In this document: positions 9,005 to 15,968 of the stretch, piece by piece
How the letters are laid out: every line of letters starts with the position of its first letter
Position numbering within the stretch: the stretch's first letter is position 1
Assembly (NCBI GenBank): GCA_900547945.1
Contig: URIT01000022.1
Location: 1-33,487, forward strand
Source of the DNA: an uncultured bacterium
GTDB lineage: Bacteria; Verrucomicrobiota; Kiritimatiellia; RFP12; UBA1067
Length of the DNA: 33,487 nt
Reading direction: 5' to 3'
Made by a program: the position numbers and the translations under genes
The notes under the pieces: generated by a model
Seen by the model: the letters and a program-made list of their open reading frames with translations, nothing else
What the model was told of the DNA's origin: nothing
The model's database searches: none

Positions 9005-10281
9005 CCTTCGTAGTCCTTCTTCAGGAAGCACGTGCGCGCGACGAGGATGACGAGCGCGCCGACGAGGTAGAAGAGCGCGAGCGACTGGAAGCCCGCCTGG
9101 AGACCGAAGTGGCCCTTCATCCAGCCGAGGACGGCGGAGGAGGACGAGCCGAAGACGAATCCGCAGCAGAGCATCACGCCCGCCGCCGTCGCGTGGAAGC
9201 GCGGCTTGATGACGTCGAAGAGCGAGGCGAGCAGGTTCGAGTCGTACACGCCCCGGAAGACGCCGAAGAGGCACATGCCGACGCAGCACGCGGCGAGGGA
9301 CTGCGCGCGCGCCATCAAGAGGATGAACGGGATGCCGAGGACGAGGCCCGCGATGTTCACCTCCATGCGGATGCCGGGGCGCACCTTCGCGAAGCGGTCG
9401 GAGATGCGGCTGCCCACCATCACGCCGACAATGGCGCCGAGGTAGTGCCAGAGGACGGCGAAAAGGGCGGGCGCGCCGCGCAGCCACGGCACGTGCGCGT
9501 CGAGCCAGCGGAAGTCGGCCGCGAAGGCCTCCGAGCGCAAATAGTCCGGCATCCACGTCTTGAAGCCGCCGTCCACGTAGATGAACATCCCAAGGCCGAT
9601 TGCGAGCAGGATCGCCGACGGCTTCTTCACGATGGCGCCCACCGTCTCGCCGATGCCGGGTTTGCCCGTCGCGCCGGGCGCCGCGACGGGCTTCGTGTCC
9701 TTCAGGAGGAAGACGAGCGCAAGCGCCCAGACGATGCCGATGCCGCCGAAGAGCTTGAACGGCGTGCGCCAGCCGTCCGCGCCGAGTTCCCCCATCCAGC
9801 CGCTCGCCCACGTGCAGCCGATGATGCCGAGGTAGAGGCCGAGCTGGAGGAGGGAGAGCGCCGTCGCGCGCGACTCCTTGTGGAGCTGGCCGATGAGCGA
9901 GGTGGCGGACGGGTAGTAGAATGTCTGCCCGAGGCCGTTCAGGATGCTGTAGAAGACGAGCAGCGAGAGGAACGAGGCCGCGAAGCCCGAGCAGAAGATG
10001 CCGCCGCAGAAGACGAGGACGCCGATTGCGACCATCCACTTGCGGCGGAAGAGGTCCGCCGCAAGCCCCGCGAACGGCACGCAGATGCCGTAGACGAACA
10101 TGAAGACGGTGCCGATGAGGCCGATCTGCTCGTTGCTGAGCCCCAGTCCGTCCCGGATGAAGCTGTTCGTGCCGCTGTAGATCTGCCGTGTGCCCTGCTG
10201 GAGGAAGAACGCCACCCAGAGGAGGGCGAGGGCCACCCACTTGTAATTCTTGCCGTTCGTTTCGTCTGCCGTCCGTTCCAT
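9001..10281 (-). CDS. Major facilitator superfamily transporter
   Basis: This 426-residue inner-membrane protein has about twelve hydrophobic helices in two halves, split by a short Lys/Gly/Ala loop near residue 200. The MFS loop 2-3 signature appears as GLAADLFRRK (72-81). The overall pattern is like sugar-phosphate or organic-anion symporters, but no substrate-specific motif can be read. AAGGAG precedes the ATG. The stop overlaps the exonuclease start by four bases, and the upstream membrane protein ends 15 bases before it, so the set membrane protein-MFS-exonuclease-rdgB is probably one operon. Confidence 0.85.
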   Translation of the reverse strand: MERTADETNGKNYKWVALALLWVAFFLQQGTRQIYSGTNSFIRDGLGLSNEQIGLIGTVFMFVYGICVPFAGLAADLFRRKWMVAIGVLVFCGGIFCSGFAASFLSLLVFYSILNGLGQTFYYPSATSLIGQLHKESRATALSLLQLGLYLGIIGCTWASGWMGELGADGWRTPFKLFGGIGIVWALALVFLLKDTKPVAAPGATGKPGIGETVGAIVKKPSAILLAIGLGMFIYVDGGFKTWMPDYLRSEAFAADFRWLDAHVPWLRGAPALFAVLWHYLGAIVGVMVGSRISDRFAKVRPGIRMEVNIAGLVLGIPFILLMARAQSLAACCVGMCLFGVFRGVYDSNLLASLFDVIKPRFHATAAGVMLCCGFVFGSSSSAVLGWMKGHFGLQAGFQSLALFYLVGALVILVARTCFLKKDYEG

Positions 10282-10296
10282 GCCGCCGCTCCTTCC

Positions 10297-10761
10297 TCAG
10301 TTCTTCGCCTGTCCGTTGTCCGCCGCCGCCTTCGCGGGCAGGATCTTCGCGACGAGCTCCTTCACGCCCGCATGGTGCCAGGCGTCCAGCTTGATGCGCC
10401 GCCCATCCTTCACGAGGAAGACGATGATGCCCTTCCGCGCCCACTGCGCGTCCTCGACGCCGACGATCTCAGAGAAGGGCGTCTCGACGTCCCCCGCGCC
10501 GGGGCCCCACAGCTTCTCGTCGTCCCATTCGACGACGCGCTTCCGGTTGGCCCACACGCGGAAGGCGATGCAGAACGCCGCGGTGGCGAGCAGCGCCGCG
10601 AAGCTGTACTGGAACTCGACGGTCGTATGGTGCGCACCGTCCGCCGGGAGGTACGGATAGACGAAGACGGCGTCGTAGAGGAACCAGCCGGCGAGGCCCG
10701 CGAAGAGCGCGGACACGCCAAGGTGGCGGACGGCGTACTCGCGGTTGAGCGTCAGTTTCAT
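10297..10761 (-). CDS. Small two-helix membrane protein with C-terminal PH-like region
   Basis: This 154-residue protein of unknown function has two hydrophobic segments (about 12-37 and 52-70). A soluble C-terminal part of alternating strands ends in a helix (about 75-140), resembling a bacterial PH-type domain. The ATG at 10761 is chosen because AGAAGGAG lies 7 bases upstream; a longer frame would start inside the palindromic repeat. It sits just upstream of the MFS gene. No catalytic residues are apparent. Confidence 0.7.
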   Translation of the reverse strand: MKLTLNREYAVRHLGVSALFAGLAGWFLYDAVFVYPYLPADGAHHTTVEFQYSFAALLATAAFCIAFRVWANRKRVVEWDDEKLWGPGAGDVETPFSEIVGVEDAQWARKGIIVFLVKDGRRIKLDAWHHAGVKELVAKILPAKAAADNGQAKN

Positions 10762-10804
10762 ATTTCGTTCTCCTTCTGGACAATACCCATGATGCCTACC
10801 CATT

Positions 10805-11024
10805 GAACGCAAATGCTCCGCATACGCGGAATTGTGCGAAAAAGCATGTGGCTACGACGGCCCCTGCGGGGCCTACGCCACAATGCCTTTTCGCACAGGT
10901 CTCCAAACTGCGCAGGGTACGCCATAACCTGGGCAACAACCGATTGTGGCGTAGGCCCCGCAGGGGCCGTCGTAGCCACATCGGTTGTTGCCCGATTCTG
11001 CGTATCGTAAGACGATCTGCGTTC
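10805..11024. repeat. Composite palindromic intergenic element, copy 2
   Basis: This is the second copy of the element at 916-1133, in the opposite orientation judged by arm similarity. Hairpin 1 has arms TGTGCGAAAAAGCAT (10833-10847) and ATGCCTTTTCGCACA (10883-10897), with one mismatch. Hairpin 2 has perfect 14-bp arms GGGCAACAACCGAT (10931-10944) and ATCGGTTGTTGCCC (10980-10993). The 35-bp cores match those of copy 1. The left end GAACGCAAATGC and right end ...ATCTGCGTTC are a diverged inverted repeat. It lies between the radical SAM gene and the small membrane protein gene, again between two genes on the same strand. Confidence 0.85.
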
Positions 11025-11055
11025 CAACAAGGACATGGGGGGCGTTGACTGTTGA

Positions 11056-11934
11056 TTAGAGTTCGGAGATCGGCGTCTTGCGGTCCGCGTCGGGGAGGTC
11101 CGCGACGAAGCGCGGGAGGCCCAGACCGCCGATGCGCGCAGCGCACGCGCGTTCGATCTGCCGCGCCCGTTCGAGCGGCACGCGGAAGTGCGCGATGCCC
11201 GCGACGGGGTCGCACTGGAAGACGTAGTACGGGCGCACGCGCGCGCGCTGGAGCGCGCGGAAGAGGGCGAGCATCGCCTCCGCCGAGTCGTTCACCCCGG
11301 CGAGCAGCACGGTCTGGCACGAGACGGGGATGCCCGCGCGCACGAGGTTGCCGCACGCCTCCGCCGCCTCCGGCGTCACTTCGCCCGCGCAATTGAACTG
11401 CGTGTTCACCCACACCTTGCCGCTGCGCCCGAGCATCGCGGCGAGTTCGCGCGTGACGCGCGCGGGATTCACGCACGGCGCGCGCGTGCAGAGGCGCACG
11501 ACGTCGATCTGCGCGAGACCCGCGAACGCGCGCACGAAGCGCATGACCTCGTCGTCGGGGAGGACAAGCGGGTCGCCGCCCGAGATGAGCACGTCGCGCA
11601 CGAGCGGATGGTCCTGCACGTAGGCGAGGCAGGTCTGCAGCTCCTCGTCCGTGCGCACGATCTCGGCGCGGTGGAGGAGGCCCTTGCGCGTGCAGTGGCG
11701 GCAGTTCATGAAGCAGCTGTCGCTCGCCATCACGAGCACGCGGTCGGGGAAGCGCTGCTTCAGTCCGTAGCAGCCCGCCGCGCGGTCCTCCTCGCCGAAG
11801 GGGTCCGCATCGTAGCCGTCGTCTTCGAGCTCGCGCGGATCGGGATTCACCTGCTTCGCGAACTCCGGGCAGCGCGCGGCAAGCGCGCGCGAATAGTCGC
11901 ACGCGAAGGGCGGATATCGTTCGGTCACGTTCAC
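11056..11934 (-). CDS. KamA-family radical SAM enzyme (lysine 2,3-aminomutase-like)
   Basis: This 292-residue protein has the radical SAM cluster motif CFMNCRHC (C74, C78, C81) and KamA-like segments: VLISGGDPLVL, VNTQFNC, and RPYYVFQCDPVAGIAHF. Near the C-terminus RKTPISEL keeps a Lys (K286) where EF-P lysylation enzymes bind PLP. Family members move the amino group of lysine from C2 to C3, either for lysine fermentation or for elongation factor P modification (EpmB). It is shorter than either usual type and lacks the Gly-rich C-terminus of true aminomutases, so substrate is open. The GTG start at 11934 overlaps the TGA of the acyl-CoA synthetase gene (GTGA). Confidence 0.8.
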   Translation of the reverse strand: MNVTERYPPFACDYSRALAARCPEFAKQVNPDPRELEDDGYDADPFGEEDRAAGCYGLKQRFPDRVLVMASDSCFMNCRHCTRKGLLHRAEIVRTDEELQTCLAYVQDHPLVRDVLISGGDPLVLPDDEVMRFVRAFAGLAQIDVVRLCTRAPCVNPARVTRELAAMLGRSGKVWVNTQFNCAGEVTPEAAEACGNLVRAGIPVSCQTVLLAGVNDSAEAMLALFRALQRARVRPYYVFQCDPVAGIAHFRVPLERARQIERACAARIGGLGLPRFVADLPDADRKTPISEL

Positions 11935-13565
11935 AGGCCGTTCTGCTGGGCGACGAGGGAGGCCGCGCCGTACATCCGGCGCAGCTTCGGCTTCTCGATC
12001 TTGCCGGTGGGGTTGCGCGGAACGGGCGCGAAGATGATCCTGCGCGGGCGCTTGTAGCGCGGCAGGTCGAGGCAGAAGCGGTTCACCTCGTCCTCCGTGA
12101 GCGACATGCCCGCCTTGACCTCGATGATCGCCGCCGCGATCTCGCCGAGACGCGCGTCCGCGAGGCCGATGACGGCGACGTCCTTGATCGCCGGATGCGC
12201 CCGCAGGAAGTCCTCGATCTGGACGGGGTAGAGGTTCTCGCCGCCCGTGATGATCACGTCCTTCGCGCGGTCCACGAGGTAGATGAAGCCGTCGCGCACC
12301 TCGGCCATGTCGCCCGTCCGGAGCCAGCCGTCGTCCGAGAGGATCTCCGCCGTCGCCGCCGGGTTCTTGTAGTAGCACTTCATCACGCCGGGGCCCTTGA
12401 GCGCGAGCTCGCCGACCTCGCCGGGCGCAACCTCGCTGCCGCCCGGGCGGATGATCTTCGTCTGCCAGCCGTAGCCCGCGACGCCGATGGCGCCCACGTG
12501 GTCGATGTTCTCGACGCCGAGGTGGACGGCGCCCGGCCCCGTCGATTCGGAGAGGCCGTAGTTCGTGTCGTAGGCGTGGTGCGGGAAGACCTTCCTCCAG
12601 CGCCGGATGAGCGCGGGCGGCACCGGCTGCGCGCCGATGTGCATGAGCCGCCACTGGTCGAGGCGGTAGTCCTCCAGCTTCACCTCGCCGCGCTCGATCG
12701 CATCGAGGATGTCCTGCGCCCACGGGACGAGCAGCCACACGATCGTACACTTCTCCTCGCTCACGCAGCGGATGATCCATTCGGGCTTCACGCCCTTGAG
12801 GAGAACGGCGCGCCCGCCAACGAGGAAGCTGCCGAACCAGTGCATCTTCGCGCCCGTGTGGTAGAGGGGCGGGATGCAGAGGAAGCAGTCGTCCTTCGTC
12901 TGGCCGTGGTGGTTCTGCTCCACGCGGCAGGCGTGCATGAGGCAGTGGTGCTGCAGCACGATGGCCTTGGGGAAGCCCGTCGTGCCGGAGCTGAAGTAGA
13001 TGGCCGCGTCGTCGTCGTCCGCGAGGGGGATGGCGGGCGTGCGGGACGAGCAGTAGCACGCGAGGCCGCGATACGGCTCCGCGAAGGAGGGGCAGTCGTC
13101 GCCCACGTAGAAGCGCGTGCGCACGCGCGGCACGCGGTCGACGATCTGCTCGACGCGGCCCGTGAACTCCGGACCGAACACAAGCACGTCCGCATCCGCG
13201 AGTTCGAGGCAGTACTTGATCTCGTCCGCCGTGTAGCGGAAGTTGAGCGGCACGGCCAGGCAGCCCGCCCGCAGCGCGCCGAAGTAGATCGGCAGCCACT
13301 CCAGGCAGTTCATCAGCAGGATGGCGACCTTGTCGCCCTTCTTGTAGCCGCGGCTCAGGAGGAGGTTCGCGAAGCGGTTCGCCTTCTCCTCGAACTCGGC
13401 CCAGGTGATCTCGCTGCGGAACGCTTCGATCGGACTCGATTCGATCAGCGAGTATTCCCGCCACGTCGTGTGGCGGTTCTCCAGTTCCTGCGGATTGATC
13501 TCCACCAACGCGACGTCGTTCGGCCATTCCCGTGCATTGCGCGCCAAGACTTCTGTGATTTGCAT
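11931..13565 (-). CDS. Acyl-CoA synthetase (AMP-forming, ANL superfamily)
   Basis: This 544-residue enzyme activates a carboxylic acid with ATP and joins it to CoA. Visible motifs are the phosphate loop YFSSGTTGFPK, the acyl-site NYGLSESTGPG, the adenylate-binding RTGD, the hinge region VDRAKDVIITGGENLYP, and the catalytic Lys in NPTGKIEK. The chain-length class cannot be fixed from sequence; the general look is of medium- or long-chain fatty acid or aromatic acid ligases. The ATG at 13565 is preferred over an in-frame start at 13661, because the -10 box lies between them. It is the first gene of a two-gene operon with the KamA-like enzyme. Confidence 0.88.
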   Translation of the reverse strand: MQITEVLARNAREWPNDVALVEINPQELENRHTTWREYSLIESSPIEAFRSEITWAEFEEKANRFANLLLSRGYKKGDKVAILLMNCLEWLPIYFGALRAGCLAVPLNFRYTADEIKYCLELADADVLVFGPEFTGRVEQIVDRVPRVRTRFYVGDDCPSFAEPYRGLACYCSSRTPAIPLADDDDAAIYFSSGTTGFPKAIVLQHHCLMHACRVEQNHHGQTKDDCFLCIPPLYHTGAKMHWFGSFLVGGRAVLLKGVKPEWIIRCVSEEKCTIVWLLVPWAQDILDAIERGEVKLEDYRLDQWRLMHIGAQPVPPALIRRWRKVFPHHAYDTNYGLSESTGPGAVHLGVENIDHVGAIGVAGYGWQTKIIRPGGSEVAPGEVGELALKGPGVMKCYYKNPAATAEILSDDGWLRTGDMAEVRDGFIYLVDRAKDVIITGGENLYPVQIEDFLRAHPAIKDVAVIGLADARLGEIAAAIIEVKAGMSLTEDEVNRFCLDLPRYKRPRRIIFAPVPRNPTGKIEKPKLRRMYGAASLVAQQNGL

Positions 13566-13572
13566 GTCTTGT

Positions 13573-13601
13573 ATTCTACCACTTATTTTCGAATGCGTCA
13601 C
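13573..13601 (-). promoter_or_regulatory. Promoter of the acyl-CoA synthetase gene, very close to the start codon
   Basis: On the minus strand TAGAAT (13573-13578) is preceded by a -35-like GTGACG (13596-13601) at 17-base spacing. Only 7 bases separate the -10 from the ATG, and no Shine-Dalgarno sequence fits between them. Transcription would start at or next to the A of ATG, giving a leaderless or nearly leaderless message. Confidence 0.45.
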
Positions 13602-13644
13602 GCACGGCGCGGAGACACCGCCGCAGTCTATTCGAACTGTCTTT

Positions 13645-13761
13645 TGCGGAACTGAATGCAAGAACGGCCTGCGTTTACTCCTTTAGTATAGGGGCATAGT
13701 CGAGAAGTGACGGGAAATCCGTCCTTCCCTCCCCGGGGAGGGACTTGCGTTTAGTTCCGCG
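13645..13761. repeat. Inverted repeat flanking the 5' end of the transposase fragment
   Basis: TGCGGAACTGAATGCAAG (13645-13662) is the imperfect reverse complement of CTTGCGTTTAGTTCCGCG (13744-13761), with 15 of 18 positions matching. Between them is a perfect 18-bp palindrome (13726-13743, centred on CCCCGGGG). Nothing else is recognisable at 13566-13744. It could be the remnant of a mobile-element end or a small MITE. Confidence 0.5.
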
Positions 13762-14761
13762 AAGGTGCATCATCCCCGTCGTCGGGCCGACGGGACAGGG
13801 GCGGGGAGCCAACGTCACGGAGGCGGAGCTGCCCGGGTTCGACAAGCTGCTCCACCGCCTGACGAAGAACGGGCAGACCGTCCACGCGGCGGTGGTCAAC
13901 AACCCGGGCCTGTTCACGGTCAGCGAGAAGACGCTCTACCGCTACACCGACGGCGGACTCCTCTCGACGAGGAACGGGGACCTTCCGCGCAAGTGCAGGC
14001 TCAAACCCCGCAGGGGCAAGGTCGAGGAACACACGGTGGACAGGAAGTGCCGCATCGGGCGCACGTGGGAGGACTGCCGGAGGTTCGTCGCCGAGCACCC
14101 CGGGCTTCCGCTCACGAAAATGGACACCGTGGAAGGCACGAAGGGAGGCAAGGCGCTGCCGGCGTTCATGTTCATGCCGTACTGCTTCATGCTCGCGTTC
14201 CTCATGGACGAGAAGACTGCGGCCAACGTCTCGGCGGCGTTCGCAACGATCCGGGGCAGGCCCGTCGGGAAGTTCGGCAGGGACGCGGGGCCGGCGATGA
14301 TGACCGGGCGGTTCCTCGTCCTCGTCACGGACAACGGCACCGAGTTCACGCTGCCGGACGGGATCGAGAGGGACTGCGATGGCAACAAGGTCGCCAACCT
14401 GTTCTACGTGGCCCCCGGCGCGTCGTACCAGAAGCGGCACGTCGGGCACAACCACGAGTTCATCCGGCTCGTGCCGCCGAAGGGCTCGCACTACTTCCTG
14501 CCGACGTCGTTCGACGCGCTGACGCAGGAGGACGTCGACCTCATGATGTCGCACATCAACAGTTATGTCCGCGAGGCGTCCGGCGACAAGACCCCCTACG
14601 ACCTGATGACGGGGAAGTTCGGCGTCGAGTTCGCGGATCTCTTCAACATCAGGCGCATCCCGGCGAACGACGTCGTCCTCAAGCCGTCGCTCCTCGGCAG
14701 CGAGCGGAAGGTGGGACCGGAGATACTCAAGGCCACGGACCCGAAGGACAACACGAAGTAG
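13745..14761 (+). CDS. IS30-family transposase, 5'-truncated
   Basis: The 338-residue frame holds the second helix-turn-helix region of IS30 transposases (SEKTLYRYTDGG... followed by NGDLPRKCRLKPRR) and a full DDE core: D127 in KMDTVEG, D196 in TDNGTEF, and E238 in GHNHEFIR. The first DNA-binding helix-turn-helix normally at the N-terminus is missing. The only start at the left end is a TTG without a good ribosome-binding site, and the frame closes at 13697. It is therefore most likely an inactive remnant, although the catalytic core looks intact. Matching ends of the insertion sequence could not be identified. It lies exactly at the border between the GC-rich chromosome and the defence island. 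Confidence 0.75.
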   Translation: MRLVPRRCIIPVVGPTGQGRGANVTEAELPGFDKLLHRLTKNGQTVHAAVVNNPGLFTVSEKTLYRYTDGGLLSTRNGDLPRKCRLKPRRGKVEEHTVDRKCRIGRTWEDCRRFVAEHPGLPLTKMDTVEGTKGGKALPAFMFMPYCFMLAFLMDEKTAANVSAAFATIRGRPVGKFGRDAGPAMMTGRFLVLVTDNGTEFTLPDGIERDCDGNKVANLFYVAPGASYQKRHVGHNHEFIRLVPPKGSHYFLPTSFDALTQEDVDLMMSHINSYVREASGDKTPYDLMTGKFGVEFADLFNIRRIPANDVVLKPSLLGSERKVGPEILKATDPKDNTK

Positions 14762-15077
14762 CCGCGACGACACAGCCCGCCCGAGGGCGGGACTTGGCAC
14801 CGACTGGTAGGCGTCATGAGGACGGGTGCGACGCCGAAAGCGGGTCCCGGCGGGAGCGCCAGGGGATATGGGCATTGACTCGTTCCGAAAACCGGCGAAC
14901 GCCCATGTCGCCCCCCGCCCGCACCCAGACACCGCCAGAACCCGCAGAAAGACAATCACTTTGACAAATTCGGAACGACCAAATGCCAAATCGGCAAAGG
15001 CAAATGCCCACCCCAGGGTAAATGCCTACAAACTATGGGCATTTACCTTGGCGGTTCACCTCTCCTCGACTCATCGG
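14762..15077. other. Intergenic border region with inverted repeats, no gene
   Basis: No credible gene is seen here. A short hairpin (CCCGCCC 14776-14782 against GGGCGGG 14785-14791) follows the transposase stop. CGTTCCGAA (14881-14889) and TTCGGAACG (14969-14977) are perfect inverted copies inside a longer imperfect inverted repeat (about 14869-14889 and 14969-14989). GGTAAATGCC (15017-15026) and GGCATTTACC (15038-15047) form a 10-bp stem with an 11-base loop. The motif AAATGCC or its complement recurs several times. GC content drops visibly from about 14,960 onward. This is the left edge of the island and may hold its attachment or insertion scar. No tRNA is seen. Confidence 0.5.
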
Positions 15078-15968
15078 TCAGAAAAGCGCTCTTTCTATTC
15101 GCTCGTGAAATTCTCGACCATCTTGCGGACGAGATTGTGGATCGTGCGAAAGCGCGGACTCAAGAACCTTAAATATGTCAGACGGACCTTTCCAATCATT
15201 TGCCCTAACTATGCCAGTCGGATGGCGTCTTGTAGCGGCAAACCAAAACACGGCAGCAAGTTGGAAGACATCAGAGGCTTTTGAGATTTCATCACCGCAG
15301 CCGAGAACTCGGTTCATCGATTCTGGCGACATCCAGAATTTTGGACCGACTATTTCGCCATCTAATGTAACGTCTGCTCCATTCTCCATCGGATCGAGAA
15401 TTTTGCAAAGGCCGAAATCCGACAAAATCCACGTCTCACCCCGGACGAGGATGTTTTCGGGTTTAATGTCCCTGTGGATGGCATGTTCATGCAATACGGC
15501 AAGAGCTTCCGATAGCCCACGAAATTGCCCCGCAATCTTGTCAAATGATAGAGTATTCGCTTCTCGTTTAACAAGATCCACTAGATTCGCGTCAGCCTGC
15601 GGCATAATAACAAAAGGGTGATTCTCAATCCCGTAACGTTTTCTGGCCAACTTGACTTCTCCGCATCCTAGGCACCTCATGAGTTGGTCGTGATGGAGGG
15701 AGAGCAACAATCGTTTTTCCCGAATGAATCTGTTAAGTCGGTTCTGACGTGTATCGACCTGGATCTTGATCGCGAAAGCTTCGCCTGTCTCAATGCTTCT
15801 ACATCCGTAAACAATCCCATTACCACCACTGCCAAGGGACTCTTCCGGAACGATTTCGTAGCCGACTTCGACATCATCTGACGCAGTACAATAGACATGG
15901 TCGTCGGTTGTAAACGTTTCCGCCACCGAACCATTGAACTTCATCTGTGCCAAGGTGATCTGACTCAT
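15078..15968 (-). CDS. Serine/threonine protein kinase (Hanks type)
   Basis: This 296-residue cytosolic kinase has all core motifs: the glycine loop LGSGGNGIVYG (45-55), Lys68 in FAIKI, Glu84, the catalytic loop HRDIKPEN (165-172), SDFG (183-186), and an activation segment ending in WMSPES. There is no transmembrane segment or sensor domain; the first 35 residues are a short non-kinase lead. It is the last gene of the island operon, and its ATG overlaps the DUF262 stop (ATGA at 15965-15968), so the two are probably made in fixed ratio. Kinases occur in several phage-defence systems (for example PglW and Stk2). A role as effector or regulator of the island is an inference from position. Confidence 0.92.
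   Translation of the reverse strand: MSQITLAQMKFNGSVAETFTTDDHVYCTASDDVEVGYEIVPEESLGSGGNGIVYGCRSIETGEAFAIKIQVDTRQNRLNRFIREKRLLLSLHHDQLMRCLGCGEVKLARKRYGIENHPFVIMPQADANLVDLVKREANTLSFDKIAGQFRGLSEALAVLHEHAIHRDIKPENILVRGETWILSDFGLCKILDPMENGADVTLDGEIVGPKFWMSPESMNRVLGCGDEISKASDVFQLAAVFWFAATRRHPTGIVRANDWKGPSDIFKVLESALSHDPQSRPQDGREFHERIERALF

Noticed and set aside
8441..10444. A 667-codon minus frame spanning the MFS gene and the exonuclease
   Set aside because: Only its last 187 codons are real (the exonuclease, GTG start). The rest is the out-of-frame shadow of the MFS gene.
11056..13527. An 823-codon minus frame that would fuse the acyl-CoA synthetase region to the KamA enzyme
   Set aside because: The first part is an Arg/Pro-rich shadow of the synthetase frame; the KamA protein begins at the GTG at 11934.
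14826..15284. A 152-codon plus-strand frame at the island border
   Set aside because: It overlaps the kinase gene antisense, crosses the inverted repeats and has no ribosome-binding site or recognisable domain.
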